A stretch of 64,000 bases of DNA from Halobacillus karajensis (GCF_900108515.1 NZ_FNWW01000004.1:248001-312000); one strand, 5' to 3'. Counted from the first letter of the stretch, positions 17,846 to 27,812 are shown. Numbers and translations are program-made. Notes: generated by a model from the letters alone, not told the origin.

Positions 17846-18988
17846 TTATTTTTTATATTTATCAAGCTTATCGCCAATCATGTCACTTAAAGAGAAGCCA
17901 GAATTATCCTCTTCTCTTTCATACTGCTGAATGTCGGCTCGCGCTTCTTCACGTTCTAATTCTTTCATGCTTAGTGAAAGACGTTTGGCGTCTTCATCTA
18001 CATCAAGAACCTTGACTTCTACCGTTTGTCCTTCTTCAAGGACTTCATCCGGTGTACCGATGTGACGGTTGGAAATTTGAGAAATATGAACAAGGCCTTC
18101 GACCCCTGGGAAAACTTCAACAAATGCACCGAAGCTGACTAGGCGTCGAACGGTTCCTTTCAAAGTTTCTCCAGGATTCACTTTAGATGTGATATCGTGC
18201 CATGGTCCTGGCTGAGTCGCTTTCAAGGAAAGTGAAATTCTTTCGTTATCACGATCTACAGAAAGGACCTTCACTTTGACAGCCTGGCCTTCTTCCACTA
18301 CATCAGACGCCTTTTCTACGTGCTGATGGGACAGCTGAGAGATATGTACAAGTCCGTCGATACCTCCCAGGTTTACAAAGGCTCCGAAGTCTGTCAAACG
18401 TTGAACGGTTCCTTCGATGACTTGTCCTTCTTCAAGAGATTGTAGCACCTCATGCTTTTTCGCCGACTCTTCTTCTTCAACGACAGCACGGTGGGAAAGG
18501 ATTACACGGTTTTGTTCACGATCCAATTCCACGACTTTCAAGGAAAGTGTCTTCCCTTTATAGTCTTCAAAATCTTCAACGTAATACGTTTCAACCAAAG
18601 AAGCCGGAATAAAACCACGGAGGCCGATATCTACGACCAGTCCACCTTTAACAACATCCTTAACTTCAGCTTCAAAGATTTCTCCGCTTTCGAACTTAGC
18701 TTCAAGGTCTTCCCAAGCTTTGTCAGCATCGACCGCACGTTTAGAAAGAACGATTTCATCATCTTCCACTTTCTTCACCTGCAGGGTCAGTTCATCTCCT
18801 TCACTGACCGCATCTGAAGCTTTTTCTACATGAAGGCTGGATAGTTCACTGATAGGTACAATACCCTCGACTTTATATCCAACATCTACGAGGACCTGTT
18901 TTTCTTCAATTTTCACGACTTTACCAGTCACGATGTCCCCTGCAGAGAATTCTTTCATTCCTGATACTTCTTGATTCATTTCATCCAT
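17846..18988 (-). CDS. ypfD: S1 RNA-binding domain protein (ribosomal S1 homologue)
   Basis: A 380-aa protein with four S1/OB-fold repeats, at about residues 15-85, 100-168, 185-255 and 270-342, each with the G-x-V-x-G-x-V pattern and VHISQLS or VHISQIS in repeats three and four. It is the Bacillus counterpart of ribosomal protein S1, but shorter than the six-domain E. coli form and regarded as non-essential in B. subtilis. The acidic C-terminal tail is low complexity. AAGGAGG lies 10 bases before the ATG. The order cmk-plsC-ypfD is typical for the group. Confidence 0.93.
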   Translation of the reverse strand: MDEMNQEVSGMKEFSAGDIVTGKVVKIEEKQVLVDVGYKVEGIVPISELSSLHVEKASDAVSEGDELTLQVKKVEDDEIVLSKRAVDADKAWEDLEAKFESGEIFEAEVKDVVKGGLVVDIGLRGFIPASLVETYYVEDFEDYKGKTLSLKVVELDREQNRVILSHRAVVEEEESAKKHEVLQSLEEGQVIEGTVQRLTDFGAFVNLGGIDGLVHISQLSHQHVEKASDVVEEGQAVKVKVLSVDRDNERISLSLKATQPGPWHDITSKVNPGETLKGTVRRLVSFGAFVEVFPGVEGLVHISQISNRHIGTPDEVLEEGQTVEVKVLDVDEDAKRLSLSMKELEREEARADIQQYEREEDNSGFSLSDMIGDKLDKYKK

Positions 18989-19088
18989 ACCAAGCTACCT
19001 CCTTCAATTTCCGACACAACCTAATAAAACAGAAATGCCCTTTTGTCTAACTTCTAATATTTAGAGCATTTTGTCAAGTGATTACGCC

Positions 19089-19673
19089 TTAGGATTGATG
19101 AATTTTATGCAATTGTCTGATTTCTTCCATGATCCGATCTGTTACAACCTGAGCCGAGGCCTTTTCTTCACGGTATTCTGACATATCAATCGGTTCACCA
19201 TATACGACTTTTAATGATTTGAATTTTTTATAAGGCCCGATAATCGCACATGGTACAATGGCTGCATCTGATCTCAAAGCAAAAAAGCCAGCACCTGCAA
19301 GTCCTTTACCGACTTCACCATTTTTCTGCCTTGAACCTTCAGGGAAAAGACCTAAAGCATGACCTTCTTTTAAAACGCCAAGTCCTTTTCTCAATGCGTT
19401 TCGATCCCTCATCCCACGTTTGATCGGAAATGCATGGACTTTTTTCAATATACCCCCAATGATAGGGTTTTTAAACAACTCTTCTTTAGCAAGAAAGTAA
19501 ATATTTCGATTACTGGTTATGCCTACAACCGGCGGGTCTATGTTAGAAATGTGGTTAGCACAAATGATAACAGGACCTTTTGACGGGATATTATGTTTTC
19601 CAATGACTTTTATTCTGTACATTGGATAAAAGATAATGCTGCATAAAGCTTTACCAATTTTGTACAAATTCAC
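19089..19673 (-). CDS. plsC: 1-acyl-sn-glycerol-3-phosphate acyltransferase
   Basis: Membrane acyltransferase converting lysophosphatidate to phosphatidate. The 194-aa protein carries the catalytic NHISNID (N-H-x4-D) box near residue 40, a [10 protein letters not shown] segment near residue 78, and FPEGSRQ near residue 115, all marks of the PlsC family, with one hydrophobic segment near the N-terminus. It starts at GTG, behind GGGGGACC, overlapping the end of cmk by four bases. It should supply phosphatidate along with GpsA, encoded nearby. Confidence 0.93.
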   Translation of the reverse strand: MNLYKIGKALCSIIFYPMYRIKVIGKHNIPSKGPVIICANHISNIDPPVVGITSNRNIYFLAKEELFKNPIIGGILKKVHAFPIKRGMRDRNALRKGLGVLKEGHALGLFPEGSRQKNGEVGKGLAGAGFFALRSDAAIVPCAIIGPYKKFKSLKVVYGEPIDMSEYREEKASAQVVTDRIMEEIRQLHKIHQS

Positions 19674-20356
19674 CCTTGGTCCCCCTTTACACTCTTTTCA
19701 TGAACAATTTCAAGGATACGATCAACCACTTCATTTATCCCCATCGATGTAGTATCCACTTCTATCGCATCCTCAGCTTTAACAAGCGGAGCTGTTGCCC
19801 GGTTGGAATCAATTTCATCACGTTTTCTGATCTCTTCCATCAATTGATGCAGATCCGATGGAAAACCCTTTTCCATATTTTCTTTATGACGGCGTTGAGC
19901 TCTTTCCTCAACAGAGGCAATCATAAAGATTTTCACTTCTGCATTCGGCAGGACATGAGTCCCAATATCGCGGCCATCCATAACAACCCCTTTGTCTTTG
20001 ACAAGTTGCTGTTGGCGCTGAACCATTTCTTCACGTACCTCTTTATGTTTAGCAACAATCGATACCTGATTGGTCACTTCAGCTGTCCTAATTTCTTCAG
20101 AAACATCCTGGTGGTCAAGAATCACCCTTTGCCCCTGTTCACTCTGAACAAGATTCAAATCCGACGATCCAAGAAGAGTCACAAGACTCTGCTCATCCTC
20201 CAGTGATATTCCTTCTTTCAATGCTTTCCACGTTAAGGCTCGATACATAGCCCCGGTATCTACATAAATAAAAGAAAGCTTCTCTGCGACTTTCTTTGCT
20301 ACAGTGCTTTTTCCGGCAGCCGCTGGACCGTCAATGGCAATTGTCATTGTGTTCAT
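19670..20356 (-). CDS. cmk: Cytidylate kinase
   Basis: Phosphorylates CMP and dCMP, recycling CMP from phospholipid and nucleic-acid turnover. The P-loop GPAAAGKST begins near residue 10, [10 protein letters not shown] near residue 28, and the lid/CMP-binding segment [18 protein letters not shown] near residue 158. The ATG at 20356 gives 228 aa, close to the 224 aa of B. subtilis, with GGAGG 12 bases upstream; the ATGs at 20383-20386 lie before that site. The ypfA and ypfB genes that precede it in B. subtilis are not found. Confidence 0.95.
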   Translation of the reverse strand: MNTMTIAIDGPAAAGKSTVAKKVAEKLSFIYVDTGAMYRALTWKALKEGISLEDEQSLVTLLGSSDLNLVQSEQGQRVILDHQDVSEEIRTAEVTNQVSIVAKHKEVREEMVQRQQQLVKDKGVVMDGRDIGTHVLPNAEVKIFMIASVEERAQRRHKENMEKGFPSDLHQLMEEIRKRDEIDSNRATAPLVKAEDAIEVDTTSMGINEVVDRILEIVHEKSVKGDQG

Positions 20357-20923
20357 ACTTTTTAATATCCTCCATCTGTACATCAACTAAAAACGCACTG
20401 GCACAGCGCGCTTTCCCTTAAGTATTTTTCCTTAATAATCACTCTTAAGAATAACACAATTATATGGATGAAATCTATATTAATTGTAGGCTCTCCTCCT
20501 TGACTGCCTTTTATTGTTCAACACAGGATTGAATGATGAATTGGCTTTTTTTCAAGAATGCGAGACCTTCTAACAGGGGCGTTTATGTATTATTTGACTA
20601 TGATCATACACAATGATCTTACAATTGTATCGTTTTATTCATCATCCGCTTTCAGGACCTCTCGGATAGGAGAGGCCCTGTATATATCCTGTTCCCTCTT
20701 CAAAACCTTGGCTCTGTAACGTCTTTATTCTCTTATTATTATGTAAAGGAAAACATTAGGACTAAAGAACCGAAAAATGCATGTTATAAAAGATAGTGAA
20801 ATGAAACAATAAAAATGGCTTCCTAAGGCTTACAATAGGGTTTAAAATTATAAAAGAAAGACAGGCTGTCGGTTCTTTCTCGACAGCCTGAAACTCATAT
20901 AAAGAGAGCTTTCCTCATTTTAG
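20357..20923. other. Gene-free region between cmk and ypeB
   Basis: No acceptable protein gene on either strand. B. subtilis has ypfB and ypfA (a PilZ c-di-GMP receptor) here; both appear lost or moved. Visible structure: an AAGGAGGAGAG Shine-Dalgarno-like stretch (minus, around 20491-20501) with no ATG, GTG or TTG behind it, a GGACCTCTC/GAGAGGCCC hairpin (20655-20678) without a T-run, and the ypeB terminator. Confidence 0.6.
20862..20890 (-). terminator. Intrinsic terminator after ypeB
   Basis: Perfect 10-bp arms CAGGCTGTCG and CGACAGCCTG with a nine-base loop, followed by TCTTTCTTTTA on the minus strand. Confidence 0.85.
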
Positions 20924-22264
20924 TTATATTTCTTGGTTGAACTTCATTTCAGCTTTCTTCAATGTTTCTACCTTTTCTTCTTGTCCATTGCTGGCGTTTA
21001 TAAATATTCGGTAAGTGGTATTCTCCATAGTAGCTAGGAATTCATAACATAATACTTGTTCATTTACATCGTTCTCTATCACTGACAGATGATTTTCCTG
21101 AATGTCTACATTAGGGTTCACCTTATCACGGGCTTCTTCTAAAGATATTTCTGGGTCATTTAATTCCATGTCACTGTGGTGATCATAATAATCTCTTGAG
21201 GACATCCCAAGTACTTCCCCATTATCCAATGCCACTTTTACAACAATAGAATCTGTGAAAAAGCGGACATCGTTTTTAGTATATAGAAAGCGGAAAACCC
21301 CCATTTTATCGTATTGATTACTTTCAACCAACTCTAAATTTGAGATCTCCAGCCCTTTCACATATTCTTTAGCCTTTTCAGATGCCTCATGAAGAGAAAT
21401 CTTAGGTTCTCCAACCTCTCTGCTGATCATAATCGTCAGTGGGTGTCCGCCTTTTTCCGTTAAATCAATATAGCCGTTTTTTCCGTCGTCCTGAAAGGAG
21501 GCTGTATATGTCGGGACGTCTGCTCCTTTTCCGGATTTGGTTACGGTTAACTTGTCTGTTGATACTTTTTCTAACCATTGACTAGCGGCTTTTTTAGCTT
21601 GTGATTCGTTTATTTTTTTGCCTTGAAGCTGTTGGTAACTCTTCTCCGGACCAGAGGAATCAAGACCTGTTTGAGTGACGGATTCCTCATATCCTTCCAT
21701 TGATTTCTCTACGGTTTTAAATCCATTAACGATGGTATTATCGCCAACTTCATCATTTGTAGCGAGCGCAAGTTCTACATCCATCCACCTTAAGTTATCT
21801 TTCAGTACAACATTTTGAACTTTCCTTAGTTCGCTTTCAATTTCTCCTGATTTCTTATGAAGTTCTTCAAGTAACTTCACTTCATCACTACTTAATGGCT
21901 TTTTCTCTAAATCCCGAACAGCTGTACGATAAGCGAACTCACCGATATCATACAGAAACTCTTCTGTTTTATTAAAAGGAAGAAGTGTCAGCGGCAGCTG
22001 TCCGACGTCTGTACTGGCTTCAGATGAAATTTTCCATATTTCGGCGAGTTGTGGTGATAAACTTTTCCGGGAATTCATAGCCAAACTTGATCCAATTTTA
22101 TCGTGTAGCAAATCAATATTGTAAGTCAAATCGTGAAAGGCACGCTGATAACTGTTTTCCGCTTGAATAAGGACTGCGTTTTTGTCCTGGTTTTCTTTAT
22201 AGCCCCAAACACCTGCACCTATTGTAGCAACACTTAGTACTATAATGGCGATCCATCTACCCAT
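20924..22264 (-). CDS. ypeB: Germination protein YpeB
   Basis: Partner of SleB, needed for SleB assembly and stability in the spore cortex/inner membrane and acting as its inhibitor until germination. The 446-aa protein has one N-terminal membrane anchor (about residues 4-21) and a helical N-terminal domain, followed by repeated PepSY-like modules (about residues 220-290, 295-365 and 370-440). It starts 11 bases after sleB and the pair forms the standard bicistron, normally made in the forespore under SigG. Confidence 0.94.
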   Translation of the reverse strand: MGRWIAIIVLSVATIGAGVWGYKENQDKNAVLIQAENSYQRAFHDLTYNIDLLHDKIGSSLAMNSRKSLSPQLAEIWKISSEASTDVGQLPLTLLPFNKTEEFLYDIGEFAYRTAVRDLEKKPLSSDEVKLLEELHKKSGEIESELRKVQNVVLKDNLRWMDVELALATNDEVGDNTIVNGFKTVEKSMEGYEESVTQTGLDSSGPEKSYQQLQGKKINESQAKKAASQWLEKVSTDKLTVTKSGKGADVPTYTASFQDDGKNGYIDLTEKGGHPLTIMISREVGEPKISLHEASEKAKEYVKGLEISNLELVESNQYDKMGVFRFLYTKNDVRFFTDSIVVKVALDNGEVLGMSSRDYYDHHSDMELNDPEISLEEARDKVNPNVDIQENHLSVIENDVNEQVLCYEFLATMENTTYRIFINASNGQEEKVETLKKAEMKFNQEI

Positions 22265-22275
22265 ACGCCCACCTC

Positions 22276-23124
22276 CTATTTACAGAAAATATGTTTGCCA
22301 ATTTGTTTAATTTGTGGTCTCGACCAAATCCAGTCAGATGTAGCCGTTTCCGGATTAAAATAATACAATGCCTGCCCAGATGGGTCCCACCCATTAATCG
22401 CATCCATTACTGCTTCCTTGGCTTGATCATTTGGTTCAAGCCAAATTTGACCATCTGCCACAGCTGTGAAAGCCCGTGGTTCAAAAATGACACCTGATGC
22501 AGAATTAGGGAAAGAAGCACTTTTTACCCTGTTTAAAATAACGGCTGCTACGGCTACTTGACCTACATAAGGTTCTCCTCTAGCTTCACCATATACAGCA
22601 TTGGCCATTAATTGGATATCATTTTGGGAATATCCACTTGGAACGTTAACAGCTGTTGGTTCCTGCTTTTGCTGCTGATTTGCTTGTTCATTTTGATTTG
22701 ATTTAGGTTGTTGTTTTTGCTGTTTACCTGGTTTGGTTTGCTGAGACTTTGGTGTTCCACCATAATGAGTAAATTCGTTTCCTTTTTTAATTTGTTCTTT
22801 TACGTATCCCTCATCATAATTACTTGCCTTATTCAGCTTGTTTTTAACCTCATCTCCAACTAGACCATCAATTTCAAGACCAAATTCATACTGGAAATTT
22901 CGAACTGCCCAGTACGTCCCCCATCCGAAGACGCCATCAATTTTACCGTTATAAAAGCCTAAATATTGTAATCTTGATTGCAATTCGATCACATCGTCGC
23001 CTGTAGCCCCTTGTTGAATGACCTGATTTGAAAAACCTTGGACGGGTTTGACATAGGTCAACTCTGATAGAGGGAAAAGCAATAAGGCCATACCCATAGA
23101 CACGACCATCGTCTTTTTTATCAT
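22276..23124 (-). CDS. sleB: Spore cortex-lytic enzyme SleB
   Basis: Lytic transglycosylase that degrades muramic-lactam cortex during germination. The 282-aa protein has a signal peptide (residues 1-30), a peptidoglycan-binding repeat (about 35-95, with GATGDDVIELQSRLQYLGFY), a long Gln/Lys/Asn/Pro-rich linker (about 125-160), and a C-terminal hydrolase domain with MANAVYGEARGEPYVGQVAV, whose Glu is the expected catalytic acid. The Q-rich linker is low complexity and probably variable. It is directly followed by ypeB. Confidence 0.95.
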   Translation of the reverse strand: MIKKTMVVSMGMALLLFPLSELTYVKPVQGFSNQVIQQGATGDDVIELQSRLQYLGFYNGKIDGVFGWGTYWAVRNFQYEFGLEIDGLVGDEVKNKLNKASNYDEGYVKEQIKKGNEFTHYGGTPKSQQTKPGKQQKQQPKSNQNEQANQQQKQEPTAVNVPSGYSQNDIQLMANAVYGEARGEPYVGQVAVAAVILNRVKSASFPNSASGVIFEPRAFTAVADGQIWLEPNDQAKEAVMDAINGWDPSGQALYYFNPETATSDWIWSRPQIKQIGKHIFCK

Positions 23125-23235
23125 CCAACATTCACCCCTGACCCAAAAGTTTAGTTATAGGGGTAGTTTTTAACAGAATCAAAAGATTATGCATAATTAA
23201 ATCAAGGTAAAACTTCCTTATATAATTGGCTAGAC

Positions 23236-23282
23236 GATAAAAAACAAGGAAGGACAATTTTTGTCCTTCCTTGTTTTTTATC
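23236..23282. terminator. Bidirectional terminator between prsW and sleB
   Basis: A perfect 20-bp inverted repeat starting GATAAAAAACAAGG around a seven-base loop. A- and T-runs flank both arms, so it can stop transcription from either side; prsW is the natural client. Confidence 0.85.
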
Positions 23283-23345
23283 TCGAATTCACCCGGCCTC
23301 TATAAGAATCTATTTTAATCATAGGGAACAGTTTTGAATAGTTCT

Positions 23346-24014
23346 TTATAATTTTAAAAGTTTTTCATGGTGTTGGTTAGCAATTTTGATTTTCCGAATC
23401 CCAATCACCCATAAGATAATCATAAAAGGGGTGATCCAATACATCCATGTCACTTCTTTCACTGAAATAATATAATCATACATAACATGGAAAGCAACAG
23501 GGATCCATAGTCCTACAAATAAACACCAGCTCGATCGATTTGTCCTGAATTTAGCCTTCCCCATATAATACCCCATAACAATTCCAAATAGAGCATGTGA
23601 AGAAACAGGGAAAACCGCTCGTAATATAGCTATTTCAATTCCATTTTGGAAGAGGTAGATAATATTTTCAATGGTAGCGAAACCTAAACTTATGGCCACT
23701 CCATAAATGATTCCATCATAATGATGATCGAAATCAGAGTGACGATAGGCCACAAATAACAAAAAGAACCATTTAAAAAATTCTTCTAACAGACCAGCGA
23801 GGAAGAAGGACTTCACCAACGGAGAATGAAATATGTTCTCTGCTTCAAACGCATATTGGATAAACATGATAGGAAATACCATGATGACTCCGATAATGAA
23901 CATTCGAATTATGAGTGGGAGCGGCTCAAGTTCAATCCTCTTACTTAAATATATAAATGTCATGATGGCCACGGCAGGGGATATGGCAGCAGTTAAAATG
24001 GCCATTTTTCTCAA
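23346..24014 (-). CDS. prsW: PrsW-family intramembrane metalloprotease
   Basis: Membrane protease of the type that makes the site-1 cut in anti-sigma factor RsiW in B. subtilis. The 222-aa protein has about seven membrane segments, the LLEEFFKW motif (EExxxK-type) near residue 95, HALFG near residue 147 and HVMYDY near residue 182, giving the Glu/His set expected of the family. It sits beside sleB-ypeB as prsW (ypdC) does in B. subtilis. The substrate here is unknown; a RsiW gene is not in the window. Confidence 0.88.
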   Translation of the reverse strand: MRKMAILTAAISPAVAIMTFIYLSKRIELEPLPLIIRMFIIGVIMVFPIMFIQYAFEAENIFHSPLVKSFFLAGLLEEFFKWFFLLFVAYRHSDFDHHYDGIIYGVAISLGFATIENIIYLFQNGIEIAILRAVFPVSSHALFGIVMGYYMGKAKFRTNRSSWCLFVGLWIPVAFHVMYDYIISVKEVTWMYWITPFMIILWVIGIRKIKIANQHHEKLLKL

Positions 24015-24078
24015 CCCTCTCTCTTTCTTTCACCTAAGTTTCATCGTATCATGAAGGTATAAGAAAAGGAACAATTGA

Positions 24079-25065
24079 ATGGAAGATGGTGTAAAAATGA
24101 AACGAATACTAGTGATCCACACAGGTGGAACGATTTCAATGAAGGAAAATAAAGAAACAGGAGAAGTGAACACTTCCTCCCAACATCCAATGGATGAAAT
24201 ATCCACGATACTAAAAGGGACAACAGAAATAGAGGACGAAATCCTATTCTATCTCCCCTCCCCTCATATACGGCCAGATCACATGCTTAAGCTAGGGCGG
24301 GCCATCCATGAGAAAATATCAAAGAAAAACTATGATGGAATTGTCATTACTCATGGCACCGATACTCTTGAGGAAACCGCGTATTTTCTTGATTTATTCC
24401 TACAAACACGAAAACCTGTTGTTGTAACAGGGGCTATGCGCTCAAGTAATGAAATTGGATCAGACGGGTTATATAACCTGCTAAGTGCCATCCGCGTAGC
24501 CAGTTGTGATGAGGCACAGGACAAAGGAGTATTAGTTGTTATGAACGATGAGATTCATACAGCTAAAAATGTTACAAAAACAAGCACTAGTAATGTAGCG
24601 ACCTTTCAAAGTCCTCAATATGGCCCCATAGGAATTACGACCAAAAGTGAAGTGTTCTTTCATCATAAAATGACTAGGCATGAGTCCTATCCGATCCAAA
24701 ATATTAATAAGCGCGTGTCCCTCATTAAAGCTTATGCAGGAATGGATGGCTCCTTAATTGATGCTGTAAGGGAAAGCCAAGTAGACGGGCTCATCATCGA
24801 AGCATTGGGACAAGGCAATTTACCACCAGAAACTGTCGATGCATTAAAACGTACGCTTGATGATTCCATTCCCATTGTACTCGTCTCCAGATGTTATCAA
24901 GGAATTGTTCAGGATACATACGGTTATCCGGGAGGCGGAAGAGAACTCAAAGAGATGGGAATTGTCTTTGCTAATGGCTTAACCGGGCCAAAAGCACGTA
25001 TAAAATTGATGGTTGCGCTTGAAATGACTTCTAACCTAACAGAACTGGAACATATATTCAGCTAG
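24079..25065 (+). CDS. ansA: L-asparaginase
   Basis: Hydrolyses asparagine to aspartate and ammonia. The 328-aa protein carries both active-site signatures: HTGGTISM near residue 15 and HGTDTLEETA near residue 95, plus VVTGAMRSSNEIGSDG near residue 115. It has no signal peptide, so it is cytosolic. It starts at 24079 with AAGGAAC upstream; an ATG six codons on (24097) is possible. It is the first plus-strand gene in the window and is monocistronic with its own terminator; nearby gudB also releases ammonia from amino acids. Confidence 0.92.
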   Translation: MEDGVKMKRILVIHTGGTISMKENKETGEVNTSSQHPMDEISTILKGTTEIEDEILFYLPSPHIRPDHMLKLGRAIHEKISKKNYDGIVITHGTDTLEETAYFLDLFLQTRKPVVVTGAMRSSNEIGSDGLYNLLSAIRVASCDEAQDKGVLVVMNDEIHTAKNVTKTSTSNVATFQSPQYGPIGITTKSEVFFHHKMTRHESYPIQNINKRVSLIKAYAGMDGSLIDAVRESQVDGLIIEALGQGNLPPETVDALKRTLDDSIPIVLVSRCYQGIVQDTYGYPGGGRELKEMGIVFANGLTGPKARIKLMVALEMTSNLTELEHIFS

Positions 25066-25127
25066 CTCTCGATCATTATATTACCCTAAATCAGTAGTAG
25101 AGCCCAATCGTCCACCTTTCCTTTAAC

Positions 25128-25170
25128 AAAAAAGCCTCTCCTTCATTTACCTTGTAAGGAGAGGCTTTTC
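25128..25170. terminator. Terminator after ansA
   Basis: Perfect arms AAAGCCTCTCCTT and AAGGAGAGGCTTT with A-rich and T-rich flanks; bidirectional in appearance, placed between convergent ansA and ypdA. Confidence 0.88.
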
Positions 25171-25259
25171 CATTAATTTTTTTTAGGCACGGCACCAAAA
25201 GCAGACCGTCGGTTTTTAGACAGACTGGATCTCAGAATACTCAAAGGTCTTTTTTAATC

Positions 25260-26237
25260 CTATTGTTTTGCGATTGATGATGCAATTTTCTCACCATGAT
25301 AACGGCCATTTTCAATGAAAATCTCATTATTATTATAGCCTGCAGCAATGACGCCGGCAATATAAATCCCATTAATATTTGTTTCCATAGTATCTTCGTT
25401 AAAGGCAGGACGTCCTGTTTCTTCGTCCAACTCAACTCCCATATTAGTTAGAAAGGTGTGGTCAGGACGATATCCAGTCATGGCAAAAACAAAATCATTA
25501 GGAATGCTTTTTTCTTCCCCTTTACACTCATAAATCACTTTATTTTCCGTAATTTCTTTGACATTTGCGCAAAATTCCATTTCTATTATCCCTTTTCTTA
25601 CAAGGGCTTCAAACTGAGGAAGAATCCACGGCTTAATACTCTTAGAGTATTCTTCACCACGATAGAGAACTGTAATATTGGCACCACATTTCTCTAATTC
25701 CAGAGCCGCATCTGCCGCAGAGTTTTTTCCTCCTATGATCACCACATCTTTTTTGTAATACGGATGGCCCTCTTTAAAGTAATGCATAACCTTAGGGAGA
25801 CTTTCACCTTTCACATTCATATAGTTAGGTTGATCATAGTACCCTGTGGCAACAACTATTTGTTCTGCTTTATAAGTTTTTTCGCCACCTTCATTTTTTT
25901 CTGTATGAAGAGTAAAATAGGACTCTCCTTTTTCTACAGAAGTAACCTTCTCATATGTGTTCAGGCGTAATTCTTCCCGACCGGCAACCGCTCTGTAATA
26001 AGATAACGCCTCATTTCGTACTGGTTTCTGACGCTCAGAAATAAAAGGAATCTTACCTATTTCCAATTTTTCACTTGAACTAAAAAACGTCTGATGTGTA
26101 GGATAATGATAAATTGAATTTACGATATTTCCTTTTTCTATAATTAAAGGGTTTATCCCCTTTTTCTTTAATTCGATGGCTGCGCTCATCCCACATGGCC
26201 CTCCACCGATGATGATGACTTTTTCTTCCTGCTGCAC
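25260..26237 (-). CDS. ypdA: Bacillithiol disulfide reductase YpdA (Bdr)
   Basis: FAD- and NADPH-dependent flavoprotein that reduces oxidised bacillithiol, part of the low-molecular-weight thiol redox system. The 325-aa protein has the FAD motif IIGGGPCGMSAA at residues 9-20, where the Cys is the residue proposed to be active, the NADPH motif VIIGGKNSAADAALE near residue 165, and FAMTGYRPDHTFL near residue 250. It starts at GTG behind GAGGAG. It is next to gudB, as in B. subtilis. Confidence 0.92.
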   Translation of the reverse strand: MQQEEKVIIIGGGPCGMSAAIELKKKGINPLIIEKGNIVNSIYHYPTHQTFFSSSEKLEIGKIPFISERQKPVRNEALSYYRAVAGREELRLNTYEKVTSVEKGESYFTLHTEKNEGGEKTYKAEQIVVATGYYDQPNYMNVKGESLPKVMHYFKEGHPYYKKDVVIIGGKNSAADAALELEKCGANITVLYRGEEYSKSIKPWILPQFEALVRKGIIEMEFCANVKEITENKVIYECKGEEKSIPNDFVFAMTGYRPDHTFLTNMGVELDEETGRPAFNEDTMETNINGIYIAGVIAAGYNNNEIFIENGRYHGEKIASSIAKQ

Positions 26238-26340
26238 GAAAAAACACTCCTCTTTCTATAAATCCCAAGATAAATGCTGCTCATCTAGTTCAACAGCGGT
26301 TCCTTCATCTAAGTATACCAAGATCCATATAAATAAAAGG

Positions 26341-26370
26341 AATCTCCTATCATTTTAATGATAGGAGATT
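26341..26370 (-). terminator. Terminator after gudB
   Basis: Perfect 14-bp inverted repeat AATCTCCTATCATT with its complement and a two-base centre, followed by CCTTTTATTT on the minus strand, 17 bases past the gudB stop. Confidence 0.8.
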
Positions 26371-26387
26371 CAAATAAGGGAATCAAG

Positions 26388-27668
26388 TTAAATCCATCCA
26401 CGGAATCTTGAAGCTTCTGCCATTTTTCTAACACCGACCATATAAGCAGCAAGACGCATATCTACACGGCGTGTCTCAGATGTACGATAAACATTATCGA
26501 ATCCTTTTACAATCACTTTATGGAGCTTTTCTTCCACTTCTTCTTCCGTCCAATAATATCCTTGGTTATTTTGAACCCATTCAAAATAGGAAACAGTAAC
26601 TCCACCAGAGGAGGCTAACACATCTGGTACAAGTAATATTCCTCTCTCTGATAGGATTCTGGTAGCATCAAGTGTGGTTGGACCATTGGCTGCTTCCACG
26701 ACAATAGATGCTTTTATGTTATAAGCGTTGTCTTCTGTAATTTGATTCTCAATCGCTGCTGGTACGAGAATGTCACAATCAAGCTCTAACAATTCTTCAT
26801 TGGTAATTGTATTTTTAAACAAATTTGTAACCGTACCAAAGCTGTCCCGTCGATCGAGTAAGTAGTCAATATCGAGTCCCTCTGGATCATGGAGTCCACC
26901 GTAGGCATCTGAAATACCAATGACCTTTGCGCCTCGATCGTGCATGAATTTGGCCAGGAAGCTTCCCGCATTACCAAAACCTTGAACAACAACTCTGGCA
27001 CCTTCGACGTTAATCCCTTTCTTTTTAGCCGCTTCTTCAATACAAATGGTCACACCTTTGGCAGTAGCTGTTTCACGCCCGTGCGATCCCCCTAGGACAA
27101 GAGGCTTACCTGTAATAAACCCTGGATTGTTAAATTCATCAATCCGACTGTATTCATCCATCATCCAAGCCATGATTTGTGAATTTGTAAATACATCAGG
27201 TGCAGGAATATCTTTTGTCGGCCCTACAATCTGGCTAATCGCACGAACATATCCTCTACTGACGCCTTCTAGTTCTCGGAAAGACATATCACGTGGATCG
27301 CACACGATCCCTCCTTTACCACCACCGTAAGGAAGATCGACGATCCCTGCTTTCAAACTCATCCAAATAGATAAAGCCTTAACTTCTTTCTCTGATACAT
27401 TCGGGTGAAACCGTACGCCACCTTTTGTCGGGCCAACCGCATCATTATGCTGGGCACGATAGCCTGTAAAAATTTTAATTTGATCATTATCCATCCGCAC
27501 AGGGATTCGTACTGTCATCATTCTGACAGGTTCTTTCATTAATTCATACACTTCATTTGGGTATCCTAATTTATCAAGTGCTTTCTTGACCACCGTTTGT
27601 GTGGACTTCAACACATCAAGTTTATCATTGCTTTGGTTTGCAGAATCTGTTGGCTTATCGGCTACCAT
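26388..27668 (-). CDS. gudB: NAD-specific glutamate dehydrogenase
   Basis: Oxidatively deaminates glutamate to 2-oxoglutarate and ammonia, the main catabolic route for glutamate in bacilli. The 426-aa hexameric-type enzyme shows GGVRFHP near residue 80, the catalytic-lysine motif PYGGGKGGI near residue 113 and the Rossmann motif VQGFGNAGSF near residue 225. No in-frame duplication of the type that inactivates laboratory gudB in B. subtilis is apparent. Its upstream region contains three palindromes with an AACGTT- or ACGCGT-type core similar to CcpA sites, so carbon control of the kind known for rocG is possible. Confidence 0.94.
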   Translation of the reverse strand: MVADKPTDSANQSNDKLDVLKSTQTVVKKALDKLGYPNEVYELMKEPVRMMTVRIPVRMDNDQIKIFTGYRAQHNDAVGPTKGGVRFHPNVSEKEVKALSIWMSLKAGIVDLPYGGGKGGIVCDPRDMSFRELEGVSRGYVRAISQIVGPTKDIPAPDVFTNSQIMAWMMDEYSRIDEFNNPGFITGKPLVLGGSHGRETATAKGVTICIEEAAKKKGINVEGARVVVQGFGNAGSFLAKFMHDRGAKVIGISDAYGGLHDPEGLDIDYLLDRRDSFGTVTNLFKNTITNEELLELDCDILVPAAIENQITEDNAYNIKASIVVEAANGPTTLDATRILSERGILLVPDVLASSGGVTVSYFEWVQNNQGYYWTEEEVEEKLHKVIVKGFDNVYRTSETRRVDMRLAAYMVGVRKMAEASRFRGWI

Positions 27669-27720
27669 CCATTTACCTCCTATATCAATCCATTCGATTA
27701 GGACTCGTTCTTCAGTGATT

Positions 27721-27726
27721 AGTATA
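27721..27726 (-). promoter_or_regulatory. Probable -10 of gudB promoter
   Basis: Minus-strand TATACT (five of six to TATAAT) about 52 bases before the gudB ATG. The -35 region with a 17-base spacer reads TTTCCT and is weak, which fits a regulated promoter. Confidence 0.4.
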
Positions 27727-27753
27727 CACGTTCACTGCATTTTAGGAAAGCTG

Positions 27754-27803
27754 AAAACGCGTTTTTCTAAACGTTTTCAACAGAAAAATGAAAACGTTTA
27801 CAC
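27754..27803. promoter_or_regulatory. Three cre-like palindromes upstream of gudB
   Basis: AAAACGCGTTTT (27754-27765), TTCTAAACGTTTTCAA (27765-27780) and ATGAAAACGTTTACAC (27788-27803) lie in tandem. The last matches the CcpA consensus WTGNAANCGNWWNCAW at every fixed position but the final one. They lie upstream of the gudB -10 and immediately after the ddl stop. Confidence 0.5.
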
Positions 27804-27812
27804 ACCGTACTA

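Noticed and set aside
20385-20501. Short reading frame behind AAGGAGGAGAG upstream of cmk (ypfB remnant?)
   Set aside because: The only start would be ATT and the protein resembles nothing I know.
22660-22760. Q-rich stretch in sleB as a transposon or repeat
   Set aside because: It is an in-frame flexible linker between two normal SleB domains.
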